The notes beneath the pieces were generated by a model. It worked only from the letters and a program-made list of their open reading frames with translations, was not told where the DNA came from and made no database searches. A stretch of DNA of 64,000 bases from Rhizobiaceae bacterium MnEN-MB40S (lineage in GTDB: Bacteria; Pseudomonadota; Alphaproteobacteria; Rhizobiales; Rhizobiaceae): contig BRLC01000017.1 of the NCBI GenBank assembly GCA_024343425.1, positions 179,557 through 243,556 of the forward strand. The letters run 5' to 3'. Position numbers and translations under genes: made by a program. Shown here piece after piece: positions 44,357 to 52,590 of this stretch; position 1 is the first letter of the stretch, and every line of letters starts with the position of its first letter.

Positions 44357-44716
44357 CTAACCTACAATCAGTTCTCTTCGCGCCTCGATAGCGTCAAGCG
44401 CAGTCTGGATGTCCTCCGGTTCGAAACCGTGATTGGCGAGCGTCTCCTCCAGCACGACCTTCAGTTCGTCGAAATGGGCGTTGGTGATGTCCAGATTTCT
44501 GTGGAACTGGCGGAGCTGCACGTCCGTGTAGGACGCCGGTCCACCGAGCAGCGACGATATGAACTTGGTCTGGTGGTCCACCATGCGAGACATGTCGACA
44601 TCGTCGAAAAACGGTCCGATCTCGTCGCTGTCGAGCAAAGTATCGTAGAAGGCGAGCACCACCTTGCTCACACTTGCAAATCCACCGTATTTCTCGAAGA
44701 GCGTCCTGTCCGACAT
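44357..44716 (-). CDS. truncated hemoglobin, group I
   Basis: A 119-residue 2-on-2 globin. The B10 residue is Tyr24 (VVLAFYDTLL), the E-helix region DHQTKFISSLLGGP matches the group I pattern, and the proximal His is His72 (LRQFHRNLDITNAHFDEL, split). Group I globins bind O2 or NO tightly and can destroy NO. The frame extends to 44917, but the ATG at 44716 is the family start (MSDRTLFEKYGG). It is followed three bases later by the adenylate cyclase gene, an arrangement that suggests gas-dependent cAMP signalling. Confidence 0.88.
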   Translation of the reverse strand: MSDRTLFEKYGGFASVSKVVLAFYDTLLDSDEIGPFFDDVDMSRMVDHQTKFISSLLGGPASYTDVQLRQFHRNLDITNAHFDELKVVLEETLANHGFEPEDIQTALDAIEARRELIVG

Positions 44717-44814
44717 ATCTGGCGCCTTTGCTCGATGGTCAAAGTCCGTTGCCGCGCCGCGGACAGAAGTAAATCCGTAAACGACGCTACTGGGTCTCTG
44801 CGACAACCACTGTG

Positions 44815-45732
44815 TCAGGCAACCTTCCTGTCCGATTTTGTCCGGCGCGCGAGACAAGACTGCGCCGAGACCCGGTCGAGCCAGTTGGAGAAAAAGCGGT
44901 GTGCTGCAGTTCCCCATGTTATTTCGCCGATTTTTCCGGAGCTTGCAACATTGCAGTGGTCCAGCGGCTCGCGAATACCGAGTCCTGACAGCCGATCCCG
45001 GAGATACTCTTTCTGAAGCGTGTCCGCTTCATATTCGAGATGATTAAACATGTAGACCGATCGCGTCACCCGGTCTTCCACAAGCGCAGGGCCGGTGCGG
45101 TCGCATCCTGCGATCAGTTTCAAAGAGCCGGGATGTTTCAGAACGTCGAGAGGCTTGATCGTCGTGTGGCGCGACACAGGCGTCGGAAACACCGGTCCGA
45201 GCCCGGCGACGATCTCCGAACGAGGTTCGAGGACGTGTTGCGGGAAGACGCCGAAGGCCTTCTCTTGCAATGGCTGTTTGGCGACGCCGTAGTAACGGTA
45301 GAGAGCCGCCTGCGCGGCCCAGCAGATGAACAGGGCCGGCAGGTGGGAGGCGCGCGCGAAATCCAGGATCGCAGCCAGCTTTTCCCAGTAGTCGACCGCG
45401 CGGAACTCCAGATGTTCGATCGGCGCGCCGGTCACGATCAGACCGTCGAGCCTAGCGATCGTTCCGATCGTCGCGGGCCGGTAGACCCTGTCGAGATAAT
45501 CGGTCGGACAATGGCGCGACTGGTGGCCGGCCATGTGCAGAAGCGTCAGTTCGACGCTGTGATCGCCTGTCGAAAGCAGCCGCGCGAACTGGCGTTCGGC
45601 GATCTTCTTCTTCGGCATCAGGTTGAGGAGCCCGACGCGCAGGCTTCGCTCCTGACGTCCGACCTGGACAGGACGTCCCTCCGCGACCAGTTCACGAACG
45701 GCTTCGAATCCCTTTGGAACGAACAAGGTCAT
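44815..45732 (-). CDS. metA: homoserine O-acyltransferase, MetA family (probably acetyl-CoA dependent)
   Basis: A 305-residue MetA-family enzyme. The catalytic Cys is in FICWAAQAALYRYYG, the His/Glu pair in FNHLEYEADTL, and the MPKKKIAERQFARLL segment is typical. The residue known to set acyl-CoA choice (Gly111 in E. coli for succinyl, Glu111 in Bacillus cereus for acetyl) is Glu106 here, in TGAPIEHLEF, so acetyl-CoA is predicted. Usual annotation as succinyltransferase may be wrong. It follows the monooxygenase gene by 10 bases. The gene has no SAM-II riboswitch of its own, unlike metZ in this window. Confidence 0.8.
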   Translation of the reverse strand: MTLFVPKGFEAVRELVAEGRPVQVGRQERSLRVGLLNLMPKKKIAERQFARLLSTGDHSVELTLLHMAGHQSRHCPTDYLDRVYRPATIGTIARLDGLIVTGAPIEHLEFRAVDYWEKLAAILDFARASHLPALFICWAAQAALYRYYGVAKQPLQEKAFGVFPQHVLEPRSEIVAGLGPVFPTPVSRHTTIKPLDVLKHPGSLKLIAGCDRTGPALVEDRVTRSVYMFNHLEYEADTLQKEYLRDRLSGLGIREPLDHCNVASSGKIGEITWGTAAHRFFSNWLDRVSAQSCLARRTKSDRKVA

Positions 45733-45742
45733 GATCTTTTCC

Positions 45743-46996
45743 TCACGCGGCCAACGTGCCGGCCGGATGGTTGAGCTGCCTGGCGATCAGCGGCGCCAGG
45801 TATTCGGCGTCGCGGCCGACGCCGTCGATGAATGTCGACGCCCTGCGGCGCATGAAAGGCAGGCCAAGCACGAACAGGCCGGGCGCGGCTGTGGCGCCTG
45901 AGGTGTTTTCGATTTCGCCGTGGCGGTCGAGCACCGGAACCTGCATCCAGGAAAAGTCCCGGCGAAAGCCGGTCGCCCAGATGATCGTCTCGATCCCCTC
46001 GGCCCGCAAGTCGAGCCATCCCGCGGGATTGTCAGGCACATATCCGTATTCCCATGCTGCGGGATCTTCCGGCGCGTTGATGGCGGTGTCGTCGATATGG
46101 GCGTCGATGCGCGCAAGCAGTCTCTGTCGTCGCTCACGCGCGGCTGCGCACTCCGTATCGAGGTCGGCCGCGAACTGCATATGCCGATCCTTGGCGTTGA
46201 TGGCGCGACCGAGGATTCGGATGCCTTGCAGGGAAAGCTCGGCAAGACCGATGGAGCGGCGATTATCGCTGCCGATCAACTGCAGCGAGGGCTGTCTCGC
46301 CAGCTGTTGCGGGTCGGCGTCAGGCCGGCGCTCATCGGAAAAGAAGCCGCAGAGGTCGAGCCATTCCGTGATGTCGCGACCGCGATAGCTGCGCGGGACC
46401 GACACATGCCGGCCGGTCGAGATTGCGACATGGCGGCCGGAGCGCTGGATCTCCTCGGCGAGCTGGATGCCGGACGCCGACGCGCCGATAACCAGCACCC
46501 CGCCTTTTGGCAGAGTGTCAGCGTTTTTGTAATCGGACGGCGCCAGCTGCAGAATCCGGTCGGTCAAGCGGTTGGCTATCGTTGGAATATGGGGTTTGTC
46601 GCAGGCGCCGGTGGCGATCACGACCGTGCGCGCGAACCAGTCGCCTCTGTCTGTGGCGATCCTGTAGCCGCCATTTGTCGGGCTAAGCTGCAGGACGCGG
46701 GTATTGGACATGACGGGGGCGGCGAAGGCCTGGCGGTAGTCTTCAAGCAGCCGGACAACGTCCCGGCAATGCATGAAGCCTGTCGGGTCGTCGCCCGAAT
46801 ACAGATGCCCGGGCAATCTGGTCATCCAGTTCGGCGTCAGAAGGCGCAGCGAGTCCCATCTCTCGCTGCGCCAGCGCTCGCCGACCCGGCCCCGCTCGAT
46901 CAGAACATGATCGATGCCGAGGCCGGTCAGGCAGCGACTGATGGCAAGGCCAGCCTGTCCTGCTCCAATGATGACGACGTCGCTGCGGAATGACAC
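45743..46996 (-). CDS. flavin-dependent monooxygenase / FAD-NAD(P) oxidoreductase
   Basis: A 417-residue FMO/CzcO-like oxidoreductase. The FAD Rossmann motif is IIGAGQAGLAISRCL; a second dinucleotide motif is VIGASASGIQLAEEI for NAD(P)H; the ATG motif is TVVIATGACDKP and later IIWATGFRRDFSW. These enzymes oxygenate amines, sulfur compounds or ketones. It lies between the OsmC-like and metA-like genes, which suggests a link to sulfur or thiol metabolism, but this is inferred from context. The first Met at 46996 gives the FAD motif at residue 9. Confidence 0.85.
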   Translation of the reverse strand: MSFRSDVVIIGAGQAGLAISRCLTGLGIDHVLIERGRVGERWRSERWDSLRLLTPNWMTRLPGHLYSGDDPTGFMHCRDVVRLLEDYRQAFAAPVMSNTRVLQLSPTNGGYRIATDRGDWFARTVVIATGACDKPHIPTIANRLTDRILQLAPSDYKNADTLPKGGVLVIGASASGIQLAEEIQRSGRHVAISTGRHVSVPRSYRGRDITEWLDLCGFFSDERRPDADPQQLARQPSLQLIGSDNRRSIGLAELSLQGIRILGRAINAKDRHMQFAADLDTECAAARERRQRLLARIDAHIDDTAINAPEDPAAWEYGYVPDNPAGWLDLRAEGIETIIWATGFRRDFSWMQVPVLDRHGEIENTSGATAAPGLFVLGLPFMRRRASTFIDGVGRDAEYLAPLIARQLNHPAGTLAA

Positions 46997-47065
46997 GGGA
47001 ATTGCTCCGGTTGGGGGGTAAGGGGAAGTTGCGGCGGGCGCAGAATGCGCCCGCCGGTCCTGTCG

Positions 47066-47647
47066 TCAGGCGGTCTGCGCGACAATGTCGACGGGAACGC
47101 CGTTTGTCAGCACGTCGAAGACGGCCGAACGGGCGATCGACTGTTCGACGATCTTGCGCAGCTGCTCGGCGGATGCGTCGCCGCTGATCTTGAACGTGGC
47201 GCGAATGCCGCTGAAGCCGTTGCGGACTTCGTCGTTCAGGCCGAGAATGCCCTGCACGTCGATGTCGCCTTCAACGGTCGTCTCGACAGAGTTCAGCTTG
47301 ATCTGGCGAGCGGAGGCGATGTTGCCGATGCCGGCCGTGATGCAGGCCGACAGCGCGGCAAGCAGCAGTTCAACCGGTGTGGGGCCTTCGTCGTCGCCGC
47401 AGAGCACGGTCGTGTGGTCGGCGTCGACCGTCATGGTCCGTTCGCGATCCTGTTCGGCGCCGGCGCCGAAATAGTCTCGAATGGAGACCCGGCTGTGCGT
47501 GCCGTTGATCCAGTCGCCCTTGGCGCGGAAAGTGAACTTTGCGAGTTCCCGCGTATCGCCGACTGCGCCGATCGTGGCCAGAAGCGTGGGAACGTCGACG
47601 CCGTTCATGGGGACCTTGGCGGGCCTTGTGCTGGTTTCGGTTGTCAT
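47066..47647 (-). CDS. OsmC family protein
   Basis: A 193-residue peroxiredoxin-like OsmC/Ohr family member. The two reactive Cys are in TVLCGDDEGPTPVE and LLLAALSACITAG, separated by about 20 residues as is normal for OsmC-like proteins of this branch. The frame runs much further upstream (48094), but AAAGGA lies seven bases before the ATG at 47647, and the family starts there (MTTETSTRPAKV). It probably heads the leftward OsmC-FMO-metA unit. A copy of the composite element lies 81-124 bases upstream. Confidence 0.85.
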   Translation of the reverse strand: MTTETSTRPAKVPMNGVDVPTLLATIGAVGDTRELAKFTFRAKGDWINGTHSRVSIRDYFGAGAEQDRERTMTVDADHTTVLCGDDEGPTPVELLLAALSACITAGIGNIASARQIKLNSVETTVEGDIDVQGILGLNDEVRNGFSGIRATFKISGDASAEQLRKIVEQSIARSAVFDVLTNGVPVDIVAQTA

Positions 47648-47727
47648 GGTGTGGTCCTTTGCAGATGTGGTTTCTTTTATTTCGCGTTGTCGCTGTCCTG
47701 CGACGATCGCCGTTCTAGGCTCGCCTT

Positions 47728-47771
47728 GTTTCAGTCTGATACCGGCCAAGAGGTCATCGGGTTTCAATTGT
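47728..47771 (-). promoter_or_regulatory. composite TGAAAC element, copy 1 (towards OsmC-like gene)
   Basis: Read on the minus strand: ACAATTGAAAC, 17 bases, GGTATCAGACTGAAAC. The TTGAAAC and CTGAAAC cores are 33 bases apart. It is oriented towards the gene starting at 47647. Confidence 0.6.
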
Positions 47772-47947
47772 TGCACGTCAGGGTTGCTTGTCATCGGGCG
47801 TCGCCTGGAGCCGGTTTTCGCCAAGCCGCGTCCCTGGGCGCGATCCCGGGAAGCGCATGTTCGGGCTGGCTTTTTTATGCGCGACGTCGCAGGATCAACG
47901 GGGCGGACCGAGAGGAAGGATTGCGGAGGACGAACCCGTGCGCTGAA

Positions 47948-47990
47948 ACAATTGAAACAATTCGCACCGCCGCAGAAATCCGGTTGAAAC
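47948..47990 (+). promoter_or_regulatory. composite TGAAAC element, copy 2 (towards kinase gene)
   Basis: ACAATTGAAAC, 16 bases, GAAATCCGGTTGAAAC; cores 32 bases apart. The second core is 29 bases before the ATG at 48013. An extra TGAAAC precedes the first core, forming a 9-bp direct repeat. Confidence 0.6.
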
Positions 47991-48012
47991 GTTGATCGTG
48001 TATTGAAATACA

Positions 48013-50241
48013 ATGCAGAATGAAACGAGCCACAGCGAGGACGACAAGGCGCGGGATCTTCTGCGCGACGCCGTTGAATCCCTGGCCGAGGCATTTGCGC
48101 TCTGTGACGAGGATAATCGCCTCGTCCTGTTCAACCGGCGCTTCGTGGAGATGTTTCGGCCGATAGAGCCGCTTCTCGAACCCGGTCTCAATTGGGAGAT
48201 CCTTCTGCGGGAAGCCGCGCGCCGCGGCATACGCCTTCACGGAGTCGGCCGGGACGAGGCCTGGACCGCCATGCTGTTCGGCGATACGCTTGAATATGTG
48301 CAGGACCTGGAGCTGGAGCATATGGACGGGTCCAGCTACCTCGTCTCCATTCATCCGACGAAGCTGGGCGGTTTCGCCGTCACCGGCACGGACAACACGA
48401 TCCGCAAGCAGGCGGAGGCGGCGGAGCGAGACAGCGAACTCCTGATCCGGACCGTGCTGGAATCCAGTCCCGCCAACGTCATCATGTCGCGGCTTGGCGA
48501 CGGCATGATCATCTACCGCTCGGAAGCCGCCCGCGAACTCTTCGGTGACAAGAAGTCGACGCGCGAATTCTTTCTCAGTCCGGAGGATCGCGCCGACTAC
48601 ATTACGGTCATGATGCCCGAAGGCGGCGTGGACGATTACCGGATCGACCTTCTCAACGCCCGCGGACAACCGTTCCCGGCGTCGATTTCGGGACGCATGG
48701 CGGAGTACAAGGGGGAGGAGGTTGTGGTGGCCACCACCATGGACCTGACGTCCCAGGTCGAGGCGGAGGCGCTGATCCGTCAGGTGCTCGAGGCCTGTCC
48801 CGTTCCCATCCAGATGACCATCGCAGAAACCGGGCAGATCCTGTTCGCCAGCCCGGAGACCACAGCGCTCTTCGGTCCGGTCGAATCGTCCAGATCCTAT
48901 TATGGCGACGAGCAAGCCAGGGTGAAATATCTGGAAGAACTCAAACGCCGCGGCTGGGTGAAGAATTACCGGGCCGAATTCCGCAATGCGCGCGGCGACA
49001 TGTTCTGGGGCGCCGTGTCGTCTCGGATGATCGAATTCCAGGGACAGGAAGTCATTGTCTCCAATACGCGGGATCTGACCGACGACCTTGCGATGCAGGA
49101 CGAACTGGAGCGCCAGCGCGAACTGCTTTTCCAGAACGAGAAGATGTCTGCCCTCGGCGAATTGCTCGCCGGCGTCGCGCATGAACTCAACAATCCGCTG
49201 ACCGTGGTGGTCGGCCATTCTATGATGATGCTGGAGGACGTCGACGATCCGGAGACGCGCAAACGTGTTGAAAAGATAAACGCCGCCGCCGAACGCTGCG
49301 CCAAGATCGTCAAGACGTTTCTGGCTATGGCGCGGCAGCAGCCGGCGCGGATGGAGAAGATGGATATCAACGCCACGATCCGCACCGCCGTGGATGTCGC
49401 CGGCTATGGCCACGCCGCCGACGGCATAGAGATCGATTGCATCCTGGACGACGGTCTTCCGGAAATTGTCGCCGACGCCGACCAGATCACGCAGGTGCTC
49501 ATCAATCTCGTCATTAACGCCGAACATGCGATCGCCAGGTCGGGCACAGGCGACCGCATCGAGGTCACGACCATGATGGGCGCGCACGGATCCGTCGAGA
49601 TCTATGTCGACGACAACGGGCCGGGCATTCCGGAGGCGATCAGGCCGCGGATCTTCGAACCCTTCTTCACCACCAAGGACGTTGGAGAAGGCACCGGCAT
49701 CGGACTTGCCTTCTGCCATCGCATCATCCTTTCGCATGGCGGCCAGATATGGCTGGACAGGGGCGGCCAGGGAGGAAGTCGTTTCGGCATCCGGCTGCCC
49801 GTCCGGGACCAGCCGGAGCCCAAGGCGGAAGAGCCACATCCCATCGAGGCGAAGAACGCCGTCCGGATCCTGGTTGTCGACGACGAAGAGGATGTGGCGG
49901 AGCTGATCTCGCTCATCCTGAAGCGGCACGGCTTCCTGCCTGACACGGCCGGAACCGGCGCGGATGCGGTCGCGTGTTTGCGCCGCGCAGAATACGATAT
50001 CATTCTGAGTGATCTCAACATGCCCGGCATGGACGGCCGGGGATTTTACGAGGCCGTCAGAAATGAATTCCCGGAGATGCTGGAGCGGTTGGGTTTCATC
50101 ACCGGTGATACGATGGGCCAGGCCTCGCAAAGGCTTCTTAAGGAGACCGGAAGGCCTTATCTCGAAAAGCCGGTTGCGCCGGCGGATCTGCGCGAACTGG
50201 TTGGAAAGCTGCTCGGCAGCGACAATGAGGAGAAGCTGTAG
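48013..50241 (+). CDS. PAS-domain hybrid sensor histidine kinase
   Basis: A 742-residue soluble kinase with no transmembrane segment. It has three PAS-like domains (near AFALCDEDNRLVLFNRRF, about 18-125; ANVIMSRLGDGMIIYRSEAA, about 140-250; and IQMTIAETGQILFASPE, about 255-360), HisKA with the H-box GVAHELNNPLTVV, HATPase (FEPFFTTK and GTGIGLAFCHRI) and a C-terminal receiver with acceptor Asp in IILSDLNMPGMDG. Cytoplasmic redox, light or metabolite sensing is plausible. Its stop abuts the response regulator ATG with no gap. Two TTGAAAC cores lie upstream. Confidence 0.9.
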   Translation: MQNETSHSEDDKARDLLRDAVESLAEAFALCDEDNRLVLFNRRFVEMFRPIEPLLEPGLNWEILLREAARRGIRLHGVGRDEAWTAMLFGDTLEYVQDLELEHMDGSSYLVSIHPTKLGGFAVTGTDNTIRKQAEAAERDSELLIRTVLESSPANVIMSRLGDGMIIYRSEAARELFGDKKSTREFFLSPEDRADYITVMMPEGGVDDYRIDLLNARGQPFPASISGRMAEYKGEEVVVATTMDLTSQVEAEALIRQVLEACPVPIQMTIAETGQILFASPETTALFGPVESSRSYYGDEQARVKYLEELKRRGWVKNYRAEFRNARGDMFWGAVSSRMIEFQGQEVIVSNTRDLTDDLAMQDELERQRELLFQNEKMSALGELLAGVAHELNNPLTVVVGHSMMMLEDVDDPETRKRVEKINAAAERCAKIVKTFLAMARQQPARMEKMDINATIRTAVDVAGYGHAADGIEIDCILDDGLPEIVADADQITQVLINLVINAEHAIARSGTGDRIEVTTMMGAHGSVEIYVDDNGPGIPEAIRPRIFEPFFTTKDVGEGTGIGLAFCHRIILSHGGQIWLDRGGQGGSRFGIRLPVRDQPEPKAEEPHPIEAKNAVRILVVDDEEDVAELISLILKRHGFLPDTAGTGADAVACLRRAEYDIILSDLNMPGMDGRGFYEAVRNEFPEMLERLGFITGDTMGQASQRLLKETGRPYLEKPVAPADLRELVGKLLGSDNEEKL

Positions 50242-50958
50242 ATGGAAAACGGAGACATTCGCATACTCGTCTGCGACGACGAACGCGACGTGCGCGAATT
50301 GCTGCAGGAATATCTGCAGAAACGCGGCTTCATGGTGTCGACGGCCGGCAATGGCGTGGAACTGCGCGAGGTCCTTTCGGGATTCGATGTCGATCTGATC
50401 ATTCTCGACATCAACATGCCCGGAGAAGACGGGCTATCGATCCTGAGATCGCTTCGACCGGAAAACGCGACGCCGGTCATCATGCTGACGGCGGCTGGCG
50501 AGGTGGTGGACAGGATCATCGGGCTCGAGATGGGCGCCGACGACTATCTCGGCAAACCGGTCGATCTCCGCGAACTCGAGGCCCGCATCAAGGCGGTTTT
50601 GCGCCGCAGGTCAGGCGGTGGGACGGAGAAGCAGGCGAAGGGCAAGACGCGCTCGGCCCGGTTCGGCGAATTCCAGCTCGATATCGAAGCCGCCAAACTG
50701 CTGGCGAGCGACGGCGCGGAAGTGCCGCTCACCGCCATGGAGTTCAGTCTCCTCAAGGTGTTCGCTGAAAACCGCGGCAGGGCGTTGACCCGTGACCAGA
50801 TCCTGGAGCAGGCGCATGACCGCTCCTGGGACCCGTTCGACCGCAGCATCGATATCCGGATCTCGCGCATTCGGCGCAAGGTGGAGGTCAATCCGGAGAA
50901 GCCGATGATCATCAAGACCGTCCGCGGCATCGGCTACATCTACGACCCGGAGGGGTGA
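50242..50958 (+). CDS. OmpR-family response regulator
   Basis: A 238-residue regulator. The receiver (1-120) has DDERD, the acceptor Asp in LIILDINMPGEDG and the Lys in YLGKPVDLREL. The C-terminal winged helix (about 137-235) ends with the typical ISRIRRKVEVNPEKP and TVRGIGYIYDPEG. It immediately follows the kinase gene and is its likely partner, although the kinase also carries its own receiver. It is the best candidate to bind the TGAAAC elements in front of its own operon and the nearby genes. Confidence 0.9.
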   Translation: MENGDIRILVCDDERDVRELLQEYLQKRGFMVSTAGNGVELREVLSGFDVDLIILDINMPGEDGLSILRSLRPENATPVIMLTAAGEVVDRIIGLEMGADDYLGKPVDLRELEARIKAVLRRRSGGGTEKQAKGKTRSARFGEFQLDIEAAKLLASDGAEVPLTAMEFSLLKVFAENRGRALTRDQILEQAHDRSWDPFDRSIDIRISRIRRKVEVNPEKPMIIKTVRGIGYIYDPEG

Positions 50959-50983
50959 CAAAAGCCGCGGAAATGCTCGCGTT

Positions 50984-51027
50984 ACAATTGAAACTCGTTC
51001 TCCCGATACACGATATCCGATTGAAAC
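50984..51027 (+). promoter_or_regulatory. composite TGAAAC element, copy 3 (towards GNAT gene)
   Basis: ACAATTGAAAC, 17 bases, GATATCCGATTGAAAC; cores 33 bases apart. The second core lies 58 bases before the ATG at 51079. Confidence 0.6.
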
Positions 51028-51078
51028 GTCCGGGGTCCAGTTTTCTGTTTCTGTTCAATCAGGAAAGGAAGCTGGGTC

Positions 51079-51660
51079 ATGTTCGACAGATCACGACCGG
51101 GATTGCAGACACATCCTCTCTCGCACGGTTATTCGGCCGCTGAACATTTTCCTGCGGGCAGCGCGGTCAACGTGCGTCCCATGACGGCGTTCGACGCCGA
51201 AAAGCTGCGGACGTTTCTGAACGAACTTACAGACAAGTCGCGCCGGGAACGCTTCCTGCGCCCGATCAGCCAAATGCCCGATTATCTCCTGAGATCCCTG
51301 ACCCGCCTCAACGGCGCTCGGCACGTCGCCTTCATGGCGGAGACGTCGGAAGAGGGTTCGAAGAGAATGGTTGGCGAAGCGCGCTACGCCGTCGATCCGG
51401 AACGCCCAGGCGATGCGGAATTCGCCGTCGCCGTCGATGATCGCTGGCAGGGGCGCGGCGTTGCCGCCCAACTGATGGAAGCCCTGGAGGATCGCGCCCG
51501 CGCGGCCGGTCTTCACCGACTGTTCGCCGACACGCTGGAAGACAATCACGCGATGCTGAGTCTCGCTCGTCGATGCGGTTACGCTGTCGTGGCGAACCGG
51601 CGAGAGATCGGGGTCAAGCGTCTCGTCAAGGACCTCGCGGCGTCAAGCGTCATGCATTGA
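51079..51660 (+). CDS. GNAT family N-acetyltransferase
   Basis: A 193-residue acetyltransferase. The acetyl-CoA binding motif is DDRWQGRGVAAQLMEALEDRA (about residues 118-138) with the Q/R-x-x-G-x-G/A pattern, preceded by the FAVAV strand. The N-terminal segment VRPMTAFDAEKLRTFLNEL and KSRRERFLRP match the branch related to acetyltransferases that act on proteins or stress compounds (Pat-like C-terminal domains). AGGAAG precedes the ATG. The gene is preceded by copy 3 of the composite element. Confidence 0.85.
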   Translation: MFDRSRPGLQTHPLSHGYSAAEHFPAGSAVNVRPMTAFDAEKLRTFLNELTDKSRRERFLRPISQMPDYLLRSLTRLNGARHVAFMAETSEEGSKRMVGEARYAVDPERPGDAEFAVAVDDRWQGRGVAAQLMEALEDRARAAGLHRLFADTLEDNHAMLSLARRCGYAVVANRREIGVKRLVKDLAASSVMH

Positions 51661-51801
51661 CGAAGCGTGGATCCCTTTCGGCCCGGTGCTCCGAAATAAA
51701 GGAAACAATTCTCGCTGCAGTGCGAAATCAAACAGAAACGACGGGGCCATACTGTCCAGTCATCGAAAATCAAATGCAGCCGAAAGTGAAAGGCAAAGCA
51801 A

Positions 51802-52080
51802 ATGAACATTGTCAACAGACATGCGCATGGTTTCTTCCCGGCCTTGGAAGAGGTGTTCCGTCATCTCTGCGCGCGGGTGGAAAAAGCGATGCGAAATCGC
51901 GCTCGTCGCTACCGCGACATCCAGGCGCTTCGCGACTTGCACGAACTGAATGACGCGCAATTGCGTGACATCGGTCTGATACGGGGCGACCTCTACCAGG
52001 TTTCGCGCCTGCCCGTAAAGGAGAACGCAACGGCGGAACTCGGACGCCTTTCGCGGCGGACCAAGCACTTCAACGTATGA
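51802..52080 (+). CDS. DUF1127 domain small protein
   Basis: A 92-residue basic protein. The DUF1127 core is about residues 35-68 (RYRDIQALRDLHELNDAQLRDIGLIRGDL). DUF1127 proteins are short Arg-rich proteins of alphaproteobacteria; some bind RNA and take part in phosphate and carbon control or stress responses. AAAGG lies before the ATG. A 44-codon gene follows 13 bases downstream and then a strong terminator, so these two form one transcript. Confidence 0.85.
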   Translation: MNIVNRHAHGFFPALEEVFRHLCARVEKAMRNRARRYRDIQALRDLHELNDAQLRDIGLIRGDLYQVSRLPVKENATAELGRLSRRTKHFNV

Positions 52081-52093
52081 CAAGGAGAAAGAC

Positions 52094-52228
52094 ATGCCGA
52101 TAGTCCCCAAAGACGTCCAGGTGGACAGGAGCCGACACACAATCGACACAGGCAGGGGCGTGAAGCGCTCTCTCAACGGCGTCGATGGCGCTATCTACAG
52201 AAACTGGCTTCGAAAACAGGGCCGATAG
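52094..52228 (+). CDS. 44-residue small protein after DUF1127
   Basis: A short frame with an ideal ribosome-binding site (AAGGAG, 7 bases before the ATG). The product is basic (MPIVPKDVQVDRSRHTIDTG, with KRSLNGVDGAIYRNWLRKQ later) and has no known match. Position between a DUF1127 gene and a clean terminator at 52252-52278 argues that it is expressed. A role with DUF1127, for instance in RNA binding, is only a guess. Confidence 0.6.
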   Translation: MPIVPKDVQVDRSRHTIDTGRGVKRSLNGVDGAIYRNWLRKQGR

Positions 52229-52251
52229 GCTCCCCAGATTTCCTCCCGACT

Positions 52252-52278
52252 GCGCCGCTTCGCAAGCGGCGCTTTTTT
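52252..52278 (+). terminator. rho-independent terminator
   Basis: GCGCCGCTT, loop CGC, AAGCGGCGC, then six T. A perfect 9-bp stem that ends the DUF1127 transcript. Confidence 0.92.
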
Positions 52279-52590
52279 ATGCGGCAAGGCGAACGCCTTG
52301 TCATGCAAATCTCCCGGCGCAGTTCAAACGGGATCTTCATGACGCTTTCCTCAATCCACGCGAGGGGATCACGCCGATCCTCGCCATGAAATGTTTCAGA
52401 TGTTTCAGCGGCTCTCGCGAGAATGGGCTATCATATTGAAGTTCAATAAAAAAATAATTCGATCATTTCCGACAATTGAAACACCAAACGGCGTTCGGAG
52501 AAATCAGCCTGAAACAGCAGCTCCCTAAATTTGCAGCATCGAAAATGAACTCCCGCACATTGCCGGGAGCCAGCATGAAGGGATCTGAAA
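52279..52590 (+). other. leader region of the second DUF1127 gene
   Basis: 312 bases without a credible gene. It contains composite element copy 4 (52472-52515) and a stem CTCCCG ... CGGGAG (52550-52569) close to the DUF1127 start, which may form a structured 5' leader. Two TGTTTCAG repeats occur near 52393-52408. Confidence 0.5.
52472..52515 (+). promoter_or_regulatory. composite TGAAAC element, copy 4 (towards DUF1127 gene)
   Basis: ACAATTGAAAC, 17 bases, GAAATCAGCCTGAAAC; cores 33 bases apart. It ends 76 bases before the ATG at 52591. Confidence 0.6.

Larger units (their letters stand above)
47648..48012. other. divergent regulatory region with two composite elements
   Basis: 365 bases with no credible gene, between the leftward OsmC-like gene and the rightward kinase gene. 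It carries one copy of the composite element in each direction (47728-47771 minus; 47948-47990 plus). A stem GCGCAT/ATGCGC with a T-rich loop lies at about 47853-47884. Confidence 0.6.

Noticed and set aside
47875..50130. 751-codon minus-strand frame across the kinase gene and its promoter
   Set aside because: Antisense to a complete multi-domain kinase; would also cross the promoter elements.
47948..52515. TTGAAAC cores as -35 elements of heat-shock sigma (RpoH) promoters
   Set aside because: No consistent RpoH-type -10 lies at 13-16 bases downstream of the cores, whereas a second TGAAAC block lies at a constant 32-33 bases.
47728..52515. CRISPR or tandem repeat array
   Set aside because: Copies are kilobases apart, in both orientations and each before a gene.
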